Origin: Hypholoma sublateritium FD-334 SS-4
Lineage: Eukaryota > Basidiomycota > Agaricomycetes > Agaricales > Strophariaceae
Length of the DNA: 64,000 nucleotides
Reading direction: 5' to 3'
Assembly: GCA_000827495.1 (NCBI GenBank)
Contig: KN817607.1
Coordinates: forward strand, 57,247-121,246
Shown one piece after another: positions 1-11,210 of this stretch. Position 1 is the first letter of the stretch, and each line of letters opens with the position of its first letter. Below the pieces are notes generated by a model. That model made no database searches. It was not told the origin of the DNA and saw nothing but the letters and a program-made list of their open reading frames with translations. The translations under genes and the position numbers were made by a program.

Positions 1-88
1 ATGTTGCCTAAAGGAACTTCAACGCGCAAAGGAAGAATTAAATTTGAGCAATAACGACTGATAGCCAAACTCACGAGTCATCACTGTG

Positions 89-1367
89 TTACCTGTCAAC
101 GCTTGGAGCAGGTAGATCTTCGAAGTCAAATATACGTCGATCTCTGTGATAACCTTCTAATTGAGGGGTTTGGCTATATCGATGAGTCACTGCTGTCAAT
201 GCGTGACAAAATTATGACCAGTTTGAAGCCTTACTGCGGGATATCGTCCATTCGATCCATAATTTGTGCGTATGTGAGATTTTTGTTGGCCTTCAGTACC
301 TTCAGTAGCGCAGTGGTGAAGAAGCCACCCTTTTGGGTTTCCCGGCAGAGCTCATTACTATCACAGGCCATAAGCACCATATGAGTATCGGGGGGTCCAA
401 AAGACCTCAAGTCATGGGAGGCAATGTCAACGGAAGGTCTAAAGACACCGTTTGGCCCGGTTGGTTGAGCACTGCCCCTATCGTTATTCAACTTCTTCCA
501 GTGAAGCCCTGCGTCAAGTCTGGATAAGTGTTCTGCGACATCCTCAAAAAATGGATCACTCCTATTGCTCAAGGGGAAAGAATTCTCGGTCATCATCTTG
601 TTGAGACGATCAGAATATGGCGTCTGATTACTAGTAGGAGCCAAATCAAGATTCGGGGGGGAAGGTGAAGCGCGGTCCAGGTGGGTAGATGAAGTATGGT
701 CACGGTCCTGAGGGGAACTGGACGATGCATGGTTTCGGAGGACAGCTAAATCAGACTTGGAAGGGAATGGATTATTACAATCCATTATTATTGTCTGTGA
801 AATACCATCCGTGTCAGGTAATGATGCCTCAGTATGCAGGGAGAAAATCAGGATGTGACCTACAATATTCGCCCCATAGGCAATATATAGCTGTTGAATG
901 ATATCGGTAAGACATCCATAAGAAATTGTAGCCGTGCCAGTGTTCGATTCGTTAGCATGTGGGAAGTGCGTGTCATATGGAAGGAGAATAGGAGTCAGGA
1001 GATCCACTGATTTATTTTGAAGACAATGTCCAGCAAAGTAGAAAAGGATGGAATCTCCTCTCTTGATTCTTGGGTCGTCCACGAAAGAGGTGAGCTCTTT
1101 CACAATGTTATCGTGTGTAGCTTCTTCGTCGAAGAGGGTTTTGATATTATTTGCCGCGATGCCAATATCCTTTACGAGAAAGTTGGTGACAGCATGCGCA
1201 TCAATAACTGGTGCGCAGAGATTGGGAAAGAAATTCCCAGATCCGCTGGCCTGATAACGGAACTTGTATGTGTCAATACCGACTATGAGTGCAAATAGCT
1301 GTCTTGATTTACGCTGCAGATTGGAGGATGGGATAGATCTACAAGGGACATTGAATAAGTATTTCAA
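89..1367 (-). CDS. Caspase-like (peptidase C14 / metacaspase-type) protein, 5' end unresolved
   Basis: A caspase-fold cysteine peptidase, a family that cleaves after basic residues in metacaspases and is widely expanded in mushrooms. Two exons join (1367..235 and 173..89) across a 61-nt gtaagg..atag intron and keep frame for about 405 codons. Counting from 1367, the first strand reads LFALIVGIDTY (24-34), the candidate catalytic His lies in FYFAGHC (His about 114) and the candidate Cys in VLMACDSNE (Cys about 335), followed by GGFFTTALLKVL. The second exon supplies the usual QTPQLEGYHRDR tail. A Ser/Asp-rich, probably disordered stretch lies between His and Cys. The motif AGHC is less usual than the SGHG/AGHG type. 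No in-frame ATG precedes VGIDTY; 1367 is only where the frame opens (TTG). The true start may lie in an upstream exon, or the gene may be 5'-truncated or joined to its DUF2235 neighbour 144 bp upstream on the same strand. Confidence 0.8.
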
Positions 1368-1510
1368 AAGTGTTTTTGGCGAATGGCTTACTGTTGTTCC
1401 AAAGTACGTTCTTTTTTTTCTTGCTTCCTGATACCAATACTAGAGACGTAAAATGACCGACTTTTCAAATTAAATGCATGACCTGTGATTCAGCTATTAT
1501 GCGAAATTTC

Positions 1511-3890
1511 TCACATTATAGTGTCTTTAAGCCTTGTATACCTCGTGGAGGGAATCGAGTTTAAAGGGGGATCCAATTTCAGAAAAGCTTCAAGAACTGT
1601 TAATAATCCGGCAACGTGAACTTCAGCCTTTTCATGATCGTTGGGAGCTGTCTCGAAGATGGACAATGTCTCCATCAGAACTTCGAAGACCGTCTCTTGG
1701 GGATCTGGCCCTTCGGCTGCCAGTTGACACTCTTTCAACGCAGCCCTGATGAGGTTGTCTTGAGCCTCTGGGTTGGAGAGGATGGCAAGACGTCCAACTT
1801 CTGAATTGCGAGGAATTCATTACTATGGTAAATTAGGTTGAAAAAACGAAAATCACTTGCCGCCACTTGACAAAGCTGTTCGGAGAACGTGTAAATACTC
1901 TACGGAATATCAATAATATATCAAGTCGAAAGAATTGAAACAACTTGCCGCTTGAGACCGCTGTTTGAAGAACGTGTGAATCAGTGGTATTGCCTATATG
2001 AGATAAGATATCTCCAACGGCCATGTATGGGTCCTTCTCGATTATACCCGAGTCGTGCTGTATCTCGTTCCAAGCATGATAGGGCATTGGAGGTTGAGGG
2101 CTTGGTTGATATCCCTGCCGCCCATCTCCGCTAGGCTGCATTTCTTTGAACACAGATTGATGAATCAATTGGTTCTCAAGTATTCTTCGAGGGCGGGCAC
2201 AGTGAGGGTGCCTGAATCAATGTGCTGAATTAGTCATGATGACATAAGGGAGGCGGAAACTAGACCTACCACCTCTCAATATCGTCCTGGCTTTTATACG
2301 ATAGCCTAGGTACAAAATAGGGTATGTATTCAAGGACTCGCCAAACCCAAGTCATCGAGTCCGTGAGAGGAATTGGTTTCCATTCTCCTACATGAGGGAC
2401 CATTCGAAGACCACAGAGAATTGCCTCATATGACATCCAACGCAGAGATGGTCCAAATCGATTGACAGCCGGGTTGTCAATATTTCCACCCCCGCTGTTT
2501 ATCGGCATTGTATTGGCATTTCGAACGGCCGTCAGTGAGAGATAAGAACGCACATATCTGAATGACTGCCTGAGAACCAAACCTCTTTAATGTGTCCACC
2601 ACTGGGACTCCCGCCGCCGTTCGCAAATTCTGGGAGAAACTTGACTCGCTTCTCGTCGAGTGCTAGAGCATGGCGGAATGCGCATACATGCTTCATGCCT
2701 GTGATTGTCTCAGGGAGCATTCGTTCCCTGAGAAAGCCGACCGATGACACTGTATCCCTAAAATTACGTCGGCACTAGTATTCATTACATGCCTAGAAAA
2801 ACGCGATCATTACCATGCACCAACAAAGTGTGCTCTGACGTTTGGTCGCGAAAGGGTCCTCTTGAAATGATCGCACAGGGGTTTCTCTGCACGCTGTGGA
2901 TCAATATTACGTGTGTCGTCAGAGATGCTGTTTCTGTAGAGCTCGTATGCGCTACGGGAATGCTGATCAATGAAACGGAGAAATGCGGACATCAAGAGGA
3001 TTTACAATTTAATCTGCTCGTTATTCCCTTTGTGAAGGAGACCAACCTAATCATGCAGTAATTAATATTGAGAGGCAACCTGACGGACATAATCGTACGA
3101 GGTGAAGCATCCCGGCAATTACACGAACTTGGTATGCGCCTCTTGAGAAACCTGCGATGTGATGATGAGATGCTGGCGCTATACATACGCATACGATGCT
3201 CACCGAATAGAAAGATACGGTCCCCATCCTGATAATTCTCTACAAGCCATTGGTAGGCGGCCAGGACCTTGACCTCAAAATTCCTGGTGAAAGACGTAAC
3301 TCGGAGTTAGCTTATAATATTTGCTTAACGGATATACACTTACGAGGCAACTGCCATATCTATCGCGTGAGCGAGTGCTTGTTTCTGGGCAGCAGGGGAC
3401 ATCCACGACCGCCAGCCGGTCGAGTGTTTGACATGTGTCCCAATGCCACTATTGTAGTAGGTTAACTGCGTTGGGGTTTTTTCCAGGAGACTATAAAGCT
3501 CCACAATGTTAGAGTTCTGTAGAGCAACATCGATTTGTCATATAAAGCGTAAATATCGGAGAAATGCTGTGAGCTCACCATTCTGCTGAATTGGTTTGCT
3601 GTTCCATCAATGCAGAGGACAAGATTTCTTCCCTCTCTCGAAGTCCGACAAGTGCATTCAACTGCAGATCTAGGGAGATTTAGTGGCCCCGCAGACCGAT
3701 GGAGCAGCGGTTCCGAGTCTGCAGGTAACTGAAGGACAATCGGTGGATCTGCAGACTGAGAATTGTCAGTGGAATTGTCGACTGGGGGAGAAGAGAAACT
3801 ACACACTGGGGGAGATTCAGCGGCGGCAGAGCTTCTGGGAGCGGTAGCAGGCGGTGGCTCAAGGTCTTGCGGGGGTCTCTGTATACCCAT
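1511..3890 (-). CDS. DUF2235 (alpha/beta-hydrolase-like) protein, 11 exons
   Basis: A DUF2235 protein, a family related to the catalytic domain of type VI lipase effectors of the Tle1 group; the role in fungi is unknown. Eleven exons splice into 605 codons with frame kept at every junction: 3890-3579, 3516-3344, 3283-3204, 3151-3099, 3046-3006, 2951-2814, 2757-2554, 2494-2270, 2211-1949, 1899-1861, 1800-1511. The start is the only in-frame ATG before the domain. An 85-residue Pro/Ser-rich leader precedes RNLVLCIDGTANQF (Asp about 95). The nucleophile motif GFSRGA gives Ser about 191, and the typical DTVSSVG and KEVWFSGSHSD blocks follow. The C-terminal 160 residues (YMAVGDIL..NPEAQDNLIRAALKECQ) look helical and ARM-like. 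Introns 9 and 10 begin with gcaag rather than GT, yet both junctions fit in phase. Exon 10 (13 codons) resembles the end of exon 9. Confidence 0.87.
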
Positions 3891-4689
3891 TGCGCACAAC
3901 AAACAAACGAAGAGAAACGGATTGTCTTGCGCTAACCGTTATTCTGATGTGATTTTACGAAAGCTGCAGCAAGGCTGTAGCGAGGCTGCATCTGCCATCA
4001 CTGGCACACGTGGTCCGCGGACGTGGGTGCACACTGCAGATCAGTTCTTCGTTCGACGCGACCACCTTGTGCGCAGAAATTCTCAAGACATGTCCGCGAA
4101 TGAGTGCTTGAGAATCGATCTGCGCGCTGTGTACTATGTAGCCGGTCAAGCTGAACAGCCAAAATTCGGGCATGCACACGTGTGCGGCGAACACCGGGCC
4201 GACGACGGCGGCTCGCCGCCCGGACCCGCGCGCGTGATCAACAACGCGTGCGGCGGGCGCCCAGAGAACGTTCAGGCCTTCGGGTCCGGCGTGAAGGCGT
4301 ACACCACGCACGCGGGTGGGCCGCCGCAGGGCCTCGCGTCGCTGAGCGCGACGGGGTCACCAACCCAGGATCTATGGCTATCATTGTAGGGAAAAGATAA
4401 TTCTTCATCAGTTGATGGCGAGATTTGGGGCAGGGAAACTCGAAACCACCACGCCGGGCCTGTCTGAAGTCCCAACGAGTGCGCTCCCCAAAAGGGCAGG
4501 AGCTTCGCCGACGCAAACGCACAAATTGGACTTGCGTGTTACTTCCGTATGCTCATGAACAGACACCATGAACGTCATAGAATATGTGTATTTTTGAGGG
4601 CATGCAGAAATCCAGATGCAACAGCTGTACGCGGACAGAGATTCAGCCAGCGTAGCCCAAGGACACATTACACAGTGCAAAGACGAGGA
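3891..4689. other. Intergenic stretch, no supported gene
   Basis: The 4150-4380 part is GC-rich and open in several frames on both strands, but no frame shows a recognisable family or a convincing ATG and exon structure. It may be a gene relic. Confidence 0.5.
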
Positions 4690-5520
4690 CGAGGAGCAAG
4701 GATCGGACTATGACGAGGCGCGAGGAAGATAATCAAGAACGAGGACGAGGGACGCACTAAGTGAAGTGCAAGATGCGGACAGGGGACGAGGAGTCAAGGA
4801 CACGGAGCGAGGACGGCGCGAGGGAGAGGTGCAATGCAACTCAGCAGCTGCAAGAGACGCAGTGCAGAGAAAAGGTAAGGACGACACGTGTGAGTGACGA
4901 GCACGATGAGCGCGGAGCAAAGACGGCGCTCATGGGCTGCAAGGAGCGGGGCAAAAAGGAGAAGAACGACGCGCGTGGGCAACAAATCGTGACAAGGGCC
5001 AGGGAGAAAAAGCGAAGCGCACGGGCTGCGAGAGACGACGGCCAAGGAGCAAGAATGCGGACAGTGCGCGTAGGCGATGCCGATGAACGACGAGGAGCGA
5101 GGATAAAGACAATGCACGCGGGCAGTGAGTCACAACAAGGAGCGAGGACGACGCGCGTGGGCGACAAAATACCAGCGGCGAGGAGCGAGAATGAGGACAG
5201 TGCGCGTAGGCGATGTCAGTGAGGGACGAGGAGCGCGGATAAAGCCAATGCACGTGGGAAGCGAGCCACAACGCAGAGTGAGGTCGATGCGCGTGGGCAA
5301 CGAGGGACGAGGGGGGCGACGACGTCATCGCGCGTGGGCAACAAGGAGTGAAAGGGGCACGGACGACGCGCGTGGACGACGAAAAAAGAGATAAAGACAA
5401 TGCATGGGCAAGGAGCCGCGACGAGGGCCGAGGATGACGCGCGTGGGCGATGAGGTACGAGGACGCGGCTGAGGAACATGGACGACGGTCAAGGACCCAA
5501 GAGGGCCGAGGAGCAATGCA
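4690..5520. repeat. Degenerate GC/purine-rich minisatellite
   Basis: Short units of the type gaggacgacgcgcgtgggcga recur imperfectly. A higher-order unit of about 137 bp is visible: 5053-5170 matches 5190-5306 (gcggacagtgcgcgtaggcgatg...aatgcacgcgggcag...gatgcgcgtgggcaac). The low-complexity sequence opens long frames on both strands; their Arg/Asp or Pro/Ser/Arg-rich products have no domain and are treated as artefacts. Confidence 0.75.
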
Positions 5521-7159
5521 GTGGAGCCACGCCGCGTGGGTGGAGATCCAGCGCAGCATATCGCAGAGGCTCCCGCCGACTGTCGACGCAGCGCGAGGTC
5601 GTGGCCGGTGCGCCGGGTACTAGGTAGTGGTACTCACCGACGCGCGTCCCTGCCGTCGCCGACCATTGATTGTGCGCAGAACATCGTTCCTCCCACCTCC
5701 TAGCACAGTGATGCCCTCGCCATCGCCCAATGACACAGGTGAAGTTTTTCCAGTGCGGAGATCATTGGAGAAAGCTATACTTATCCGATGGAAGATCCTG
5801 AAAGTTTTGAAGGGATTTGGAAGAAGGTGAAAAGAACGATAAAATTGCCTTTAAATGTGCTCGAGCGCGAATCCACGGAGAGGAAAGTCGACTGAGCAAA
5901 TTTCCCCCTCGGGCCTTGGCGTGGTTGACGGCAAGAGGAGTTTCCGTCAGCCACGGTTGCCGTCACATAGACTAAAGTTCTGGCGTCACACTCGAAATCT
6001 CGTGCTTACCAGAATACAACGCGACGACGCAGCCGCCAGCGCCCTCGTTCACCTCCCCGGCGGTGGCGACGCCGTCCCGCGCGCTGGCGTCGCTCCAGCG
6101 CACGTTCGCTGGGCTGTAGCCGCGCCTCGACAGTGCGCGCTACAAGGCCGAGGCGGGCCTCGCGCATTGCGGGCGCAAGCCCGCGTCCAGCTTGGAGCAG
6201 GCAGGTACCCTTGATATGTCTGCCGGATCTTCACCCGGCGGCGTGGGGCGCGCACGCGTTGAGGCGGGAGTGGGTGCGCACAGTCCGGAGCTTGACGTGG
6301 AGGCGGGCGGGAGAACAAGGCAAGGGACAGGAGGGCAGCGGTCGTTTACGGCGTCACGTAGACGGTAAGCAGCGGGCACTGAAGAATCCGCGCGCCCATC
6401 GAGTGTGGCGGTTGGAGGACCGGCACGATTGCCGCACGCAGCGTGGTAGTGGAGGCCCGCAAGAGGCGCGTGGCGCTTTTAAGTAGGGTCGCGGGTGGGA
6501 CAAGGCAGGGCAGGGCGGTTACAATAATTATCGACAATTATGCCTTTTCTCGCAGCCGCCTTTCCACAGCCCCAAATATTCATAGCTTTTGCAGAATTAT
6601 GCATAATATTTGTAGTAGTTAACAGCACCTGCTCGAATTTGGCGTAAAAGAACAAATTATGCCATTTAAAGTTTATCATATATTCTACGCAATTACCTTT
6701 CCCACCATGGTTATTCGCCAAGCCTCTACATCCCCACCAAGTACCAGGGCGTGGTGATACGCGCGTGAGCTTCCTACGTGCGGAGAACTGCGACGAGCAA
6801 AAACCAAAGAAAATGTGAGCACGCGGAGGCTCGACGACGGTGCAGATGGGGGCGAGGCTGAGCCTGTTTCGCACAGCTTCTAACCAACGGCGGTTCGATG
6901 ATTTCCAAAGTGTGAGCTACGGCGTTAGCTTGGAACCACTCGGAGTGCGATATAGAGACAAGGATGAGAGCGCGGTTCAAACACGAGGCGAGAAACGACA
7001 GGTAGAACGAATTGACAATTTCTATTCACATCTACAGAGACATTTATACCCACATCGTGTACTTCAATTTATAACTAAATTTTTACATGTACATAGAACG
7101 AAATGGAGAGAAGGAGTAAGTAAACAGGCAACCGGAATTATTTAAAATACAAAAACAAC
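5521..7159. other. Low-gene region with one block repeated elsewhere
   Basis: GC-rich to about 6500, then AT-rich. No gene model can be supported. Around 6870-6960 the motif gtgagctacggcgttagctt recurs almost unchanged near 33790-33810 in a similar context, so part of this stretch belongs to a dispersed duplicated block rather than to a unique gene. Confidence 0.45.
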
Positions 7160-7545
7160 AAGGACCCATCTGTGCCCACCCGGGTTACCCTCAACCAACT
7201 GACCAGCGCCACCTTCTTCATGACCTTCGGGGTAACGATGCTCACGACAGTGTTGATCGCGTACCGAATATACTCTGTCATATACCGCGACACCCGCAAG
7301 GTACCAACAAGGACATTAAAGGATATCGCGGATGTACGCGTTCAGTCCGCGTTGCGCACTCGCTCGTGGGCCTGTGGAACGCGGCCACGGCGATTATCCC
7401 GCAGGGCGACACGAATGAGACGGTGATCTCCGCAGAGAACGACGGGGGCGCCCCGCTCTTCATCACCGCCGTGCGTGTCCGCCCATCTCTATATGCTAAC
7501 TGCTGAAGCTGAAGTGCGATGCGCCGTGGCCTCCTGGCGGTGATA
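7160..7545 (+). pseudogene. Fragment of seven-TM family gene (exon 5 and intron 5 only)
   Basis: The frame from about 7172 reads TLNQLTSATFFMTFGVTML, then LIAYRIYSV and DTRKVPTRTLKDIAD. This is close to exon 5 of the transposon-split seven-TM gene at 18.3-24.6 kb. A small indel near 7345 shifts the frame before the sixth membrane segment, after which the family sequence continues out of frame (NAATAIIPQGDTNETV). The exon 5 donor (gtgcgtgtccgc near 7468) and much of intron 5 are still recognisable, but no other exons flank it. It is the only plus-strand copy. It looks like a duplicated, truncated and frameshifted remnant. Confidence 0.8.
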
Positions 7546-8690
7546 GGACATTGCGCGCTGCCCGCAACGTGGAACCACATAGTATCATACATTTAAATAC
7601 CAGCCCGAAGAGCAGCGCCGGGATGACGGCATTCAATATCTCCAGCGGCTGGGCTCCGCGTATCAGAGAGAAGTAGTAGCGGCAATGCTGCAGGGCCTGA
7701 CGCGTCCACAGCGGTACACACGCGCAAGCCACCGATCCCCTTTTGGGCGGCGAGCGCGCCGGCCGTCAGCACACACGCTCTGCGGTTCTGCAGCACGACG
7801 GCAGGTCTCCCATACGGTCCGACCAGCTCAGCGATTCAGTGACTCGGACGACGGATGTCGATGCACAGACGTGCCTACTACGGATGCAAAGAATCGACGC
7901 AGCAGCCTGCCCGCACCGCGCTGCGAATCACAGCTATGTGCACCGCCCGCGGCCGACGGCGGATTTTGGCGTCGCGTTTAACGATAAGTACGTAGCTACT
8001 CGTCGCCGCAGAATGACGCAGACTCGGCCCGCGGGCGCGCCGCCCGGTACAGTGCGCTGAGTCCTGAGTGGGGCGCGCACTTGCGCTGCGTGCGGGCGTC
8101 CCCAGGGAGACACACGGCGCACAAGCCGCTGGTCCGCTGCCCATATGTGCGCCGGCGTGTTCACAGTTCGCGCGCCGTGTATTTGGCCGCGCCGTCTCCG
8201 CCGGACGGGGTGCGCACGCAGTGCCACTAGTGCTTAGAGCATACAGCGCCCCGCCACGCGCTGCGGCCCGCCCGCGGGACGCAGTCGTCATAGACTCATC
8301 GGCGCAGGGGACTGCAAGTACTCACGCCGTGGAAGATACGCGCCGGGTGTGTCCGTGTTGCACGGACGCAGTCTGCGTGAAATGCGGACGGCGCGGGACA
8401 CGCGGCGCATACCGACACCAGGCGTGCGCCGCGCAGCTGCTGGGCGCGACACAGGCGCGCGCAGCGCGCGCCGGTGCGTGCGTAGCAGGATCGAAGGACG
8501 GGCGCAATTCGCAGTCACACAACACGTACTCAGGCCAAGGGGCCGACGAGGAGCGCATCGCCCATTCGCGCCCAATTCGATAGGCCTCGGCCGCCGTGAG
8601 CACATGATGCTGCGCTGGCCAGTACGACGCGCGCCGGGTGCCTGAGGTGGTGGAGGGAGTGACGGGGGTGGGAGGGCCAAGTGGCCGGAG
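7546..8690. repeat. GC-rich dispersed repeat (largest copy, family R1)
   Basis: Blocks of this GC-rich DNA recur in inverted orientation at about 13860-14330 and 15790-16330, and in part near 11810-11960 and 39340-39480. Shared landmarks include ggattttggcgtcgc, cttgcgcgtgtgta followed by gacgcgtccgg, and gtggtttcacgttgtggg (here as its reverse complement near 7568-7585). Short frames such as AVIPALLFGLVFKCM are conserved between copies, so an old coding sequence may underlie it, but every copy is broken. No transposase motif or clean terminal repeat was found. Confidence 0.55.
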
Positions 8691-8992
8691 TCTGAGGTCA
8701 GACACGCTGGTGGTGTCTGATGTCCGGAGTGCGAATAGGGATCGCGGTCGATCTGCGACGCCAGAAAGACGAGATCACGGGCGGGGGCGCGCCGCGTGTT
8801 AGGAGTGTGCGATGCATGTCGGGCGTTACGCGCAGCGCATGCATCGCGACAGACACGGGGGCGCATACAAACAACGAAGAAGTACAAGGTATAAGAACAG
8901 ACGAGGGCCGACCAGCGACGTCCCGCGAAGCATAAATAGAATAAGTAACAGAACCCCATGACGCTCCTCCGAGTCTGCAGGAAAGGGAGGGC
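8691..8992. other. Intergenic, 3' flank of the MARVEL-like gene
   Basis: No coding exon is supported. The sequence changes from GC-rich repeat to more mixed composition towards the stop codon of the minus-strand membrane-protein gene. Confidence 0.4.
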
Positions 8993-10093
8993 CTAGAAGG
9001 GCTTCTCGAACTGGAGGAACTCGCTGCCGCGGTAGCCAAAGGTGCCCGCGGCGGGCGGGGCGCGGGGGACGTAGCGCGAGAGGGGGCCGGCGAAGATGTG
9101 GGTGTTGCCGCGTGCGCGCTGGGCGATGGCGTAGCGCAGCGTGAAGAGTGCGATGCCGAGGCCTGATCGGAGGGAGAGTAGTCAGCGGGGACGCATGTGG
9201 GAAGGAGGGCGGTTAAGGGGATTAGTGACAGGGGGAGGGGGGAGGAGGAAGGAGGGAGGGGGAGGGCAGGAGATGAGGGAGGGAAGGAAGAGAGGAACGG
9301 TGGTGTGTGTGATTAGGGGGAGGGAGCTGAGGGAGGGATGAAGGAGAACGAGGAAGGCAGAGAACGAGGAAGGCAGAGAAGGGGAGGGGAGGGAGACACG
9401 GTGGTGCAAGGAGGGAGCGGAGGGAGGAAGGGAGGGACGTACACATCAGGAACTCGATCCACACGAAGGCCTTGAGCGCCTGCAGGTCGGCGCACCACGT
9501 GCGCGCGTCGGCGAACTCTGCGCGGGCTAGCGTTAGCGCGTGCGGGCGTGGGAGGGAGGGGACGCACGGGAGGGGATGGCGCTGCACTGCAGCGGCACGC
9601 CGGCCCAGCGCGCAGTGGAGAACGCGCTGAAGGCTGTACGGGAGGGGGTCAGCGGCGTGCGCAGGGGGACGCACAGGACGCACCGAGCCAGAGCACAGCC
9701 AGCACGCCGAACACGGCGATCTCGGCCTGCGGGCGGGCCGTGTACGCGTCGGCGAGCGCGAGGTCGAGCGCGAGCCTGCGGCGGGCGGGGTCAGCGCGGG
9801 GCGGGGCGGGCGGGGCAGGGGCAGACGCACAGGGAGACGCCGACGACGAGGGAGACGATGGCGAGCGCGAGCGGGAACAGGTCCGCCGCGTCTGCGGGCG
9901 GGTCAGCGCACGTATGGGGCGAGGTGGGGGGACGCACAGAAGAACTCGTTGAAGGCGTTCACGCGCGCGGCGAGCGCGAGCACGATGATGTCCACGACGA
10001 GGAACGCGACTGTGGACGTCAGCCGTGGCGCGGCTCGCGGGGGGGGCACGCACCTTGCGCCGTGATCTTTTTCTTGCCAACAGAGGAGAGCAT
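8993..10093 (-). CDS. Four-TM MARVEL-like membrane protein
   Basis: A predicted four-helix membrane protein of 191 aa. Seven exons join in frame (10093-10054, 10009-9938, 9891-9831, 9775-9684, 9633-9568, 9517-9443, 9162-8993; total 576 nt with stop). Nearly all donors are gtgcgt. Membrane segments: about residues 14-31 (VAFLVVDIIVLALAA), 42-60 (PLALAIVSLVVGVSLL), 78-95 (AVFGVLAVLWLAFSAF) and 124-146 (AFVWIEFLMCLGIALF). Two Cys (PLQCSAI, TWCADL) lie in the loop before the last helix, and the tail is short and cytosolic-like. This layout matches MARVEL-domain proteins that organise membranes at trafficking and cell-junction sites; the fungal role is not established. Intron 6 is long (280 nt) and almost pure polypyrimidine on the coding strand. 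Broken relatives lie at about 10.2-10.6, 30.7-31.1 and 38.5-38.7 kb. Confidence 0.8.
9163..9442 (-). repeat. Polypurine/polypyrimidine intron
   Basis: The sixth intron of the MARVEL-like gene is almost entirely G/A on the plus strand (ggaggaaggagggagggg), with a direct repeat of gagaacgaggaaggca near 9347-9378. It is five times longer than its neighbours. Mirror-like purine tracts of this kind can form triplex or H-DNA. Confidence 0.7.
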
Positions 10094-10139
10094 GATGAAT
10101 GAATGAGTGAAAGAAAGAAGGAATGAATGAAGTGTACAA

Positions 10140-10657
10140 GGTGGATGAAGGGGAAGGGGAATGGCGGCCAGCGCGCCTGCGACGAGCTGATGTCGATGAG
10201 CTCCGTTGCTATGGGGACTCCAATCTGCATCTGACTGTCGTCTACTGTCGCCCGCCGTCGCCTGGTCCGCGCTACCATCGCGCGTTCCGCCTCACAGCAG
10301 ACGGCGATCGCCCTGCCCTGCGCTCGCCGTGGGGGCCAGCGTCCGTGCGCCAGGCCCCGACGACGGACGCGCGGATTCCTCGCGGCCCGCTGCTCTCTGT
10401 CCACGTGAGGCCGTCAGCGCCCGCCGGCCCCCCCCGGTCCTGCCCGGGCCCCGCACCCGCCCCGCGCGTCGTGCCTCTGTCCAGGCGCACGCCCTGCAGG
10501 CTGCCGCTGCGGTGCAGCGCCATCCCCTCCGATGCGTCCGGTGCGCATACGCACGCACACACGGAGTCTGCCGCCGCGCACACGCGGGCGCCGACCAGCA
10601 GGCGCCCACCGCCTCCGTGCAGCCCGCGCGCCCGCCCCGCGCTCCTCCCCTGCCCCC
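10140..10657 (+). pseudogene. Degenerate MARVEL-like fragment
   Basis: At 10497-10530 the plus strand reads ctgccgctgcggtgcagcgc and continues ccatcccctcc, matching exon 5 of the neighbouring MARVEL-like gene almost base for base, in divergent orientation. Flanking sequence keeps the same GC-rich gtgcgcc-like texture but no continuous set of exons. The copy runs into the assembly gap, so its true extent cannot be seen. Confidence 0.4.
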
Positions 10658-10744
10658 NNNNNNNNNNNNNNNNNNNNNNNNNNNNNNNNNNNNNNNNNNN
10701 NNNNNNNNNNNNNNNNNNNNNNNNNNNNNNNNNNNNNNNNNNNN
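10658..10744. other. Assembly gap (87 N)
   Basis: A run of 87 undetermined bases in very GC-rich, cytosine-run DNA. Frames drawn across it are meaningless. Confidence 0.99.
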
Positions 10745-11210
10745 CCCCCTCCCTTTCCCTCACCCCCCCGCGATCATTCCCATCCCGCACGTACACCCGC
10801 CGGCGCCGCTCGGTTCCACCCCACGCAAGCCGCGGCATCGCGCTGTGCTGCGCCCGCCGCACCGCCCACATCCCCCCCGGCCCTCTCGCACGTCGCGCGT
10901 TCCTCCCGCTCGCGAAGCCCCTCTCGGGCCGTCGCTCGATCCCGCTTTTGTACTTATGACCATATCCCACGGGGCCGGCGCGTTGTGTGCTGTGTACATT
11001 GTGTTTCTGCACCCACGCCGTCGGTGCTGGCTGCTGTGCGCGGCACCTGCTGTTCGCTCCGAATCGCATGGTAGGACCCGATGCTCTCTCGTCACGGGCT
11101 CTCGCTTGTCCGCCCTTGTTTCTCGGCCCGGGTCGAGCGTGCGCTCTTTGTCGGCTCTGCTGCGCCCTCGAATTACACGCGCCGCTCAATCCCGCCATGC
11201 GCGCAGGTGG
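10745..11210. other. Cytosine-rich intergenic DNA after the gap
   Basis: No supported gene. The long open frames on both strands here are low complexity (Pro/Arg/Ala-rich) and pass through the N run. Confidence 0.5.

Noticed and set aside
4150..4380. Possible aegerolysin-like or other small gene in GC-rich DNA
   Set aside because: Only weak resemblance of a few residues; no start, no continuous family pattern.
4930..5559. Long open frames on both strands in the 4.7-5.6 kb repeat
   Set aside because: They come from low-complexity GC-rich tandem repeats; the products are Arg/Asp or Pro/Ser-rich with no domain or gene structure.
9540..10404. Several 130-250 codon frames overlapping the MARVEL-like gene
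   Set aside because: They cross exons and introns of the seven-exon model, which alone gives membrane helices and consistent splice phases.
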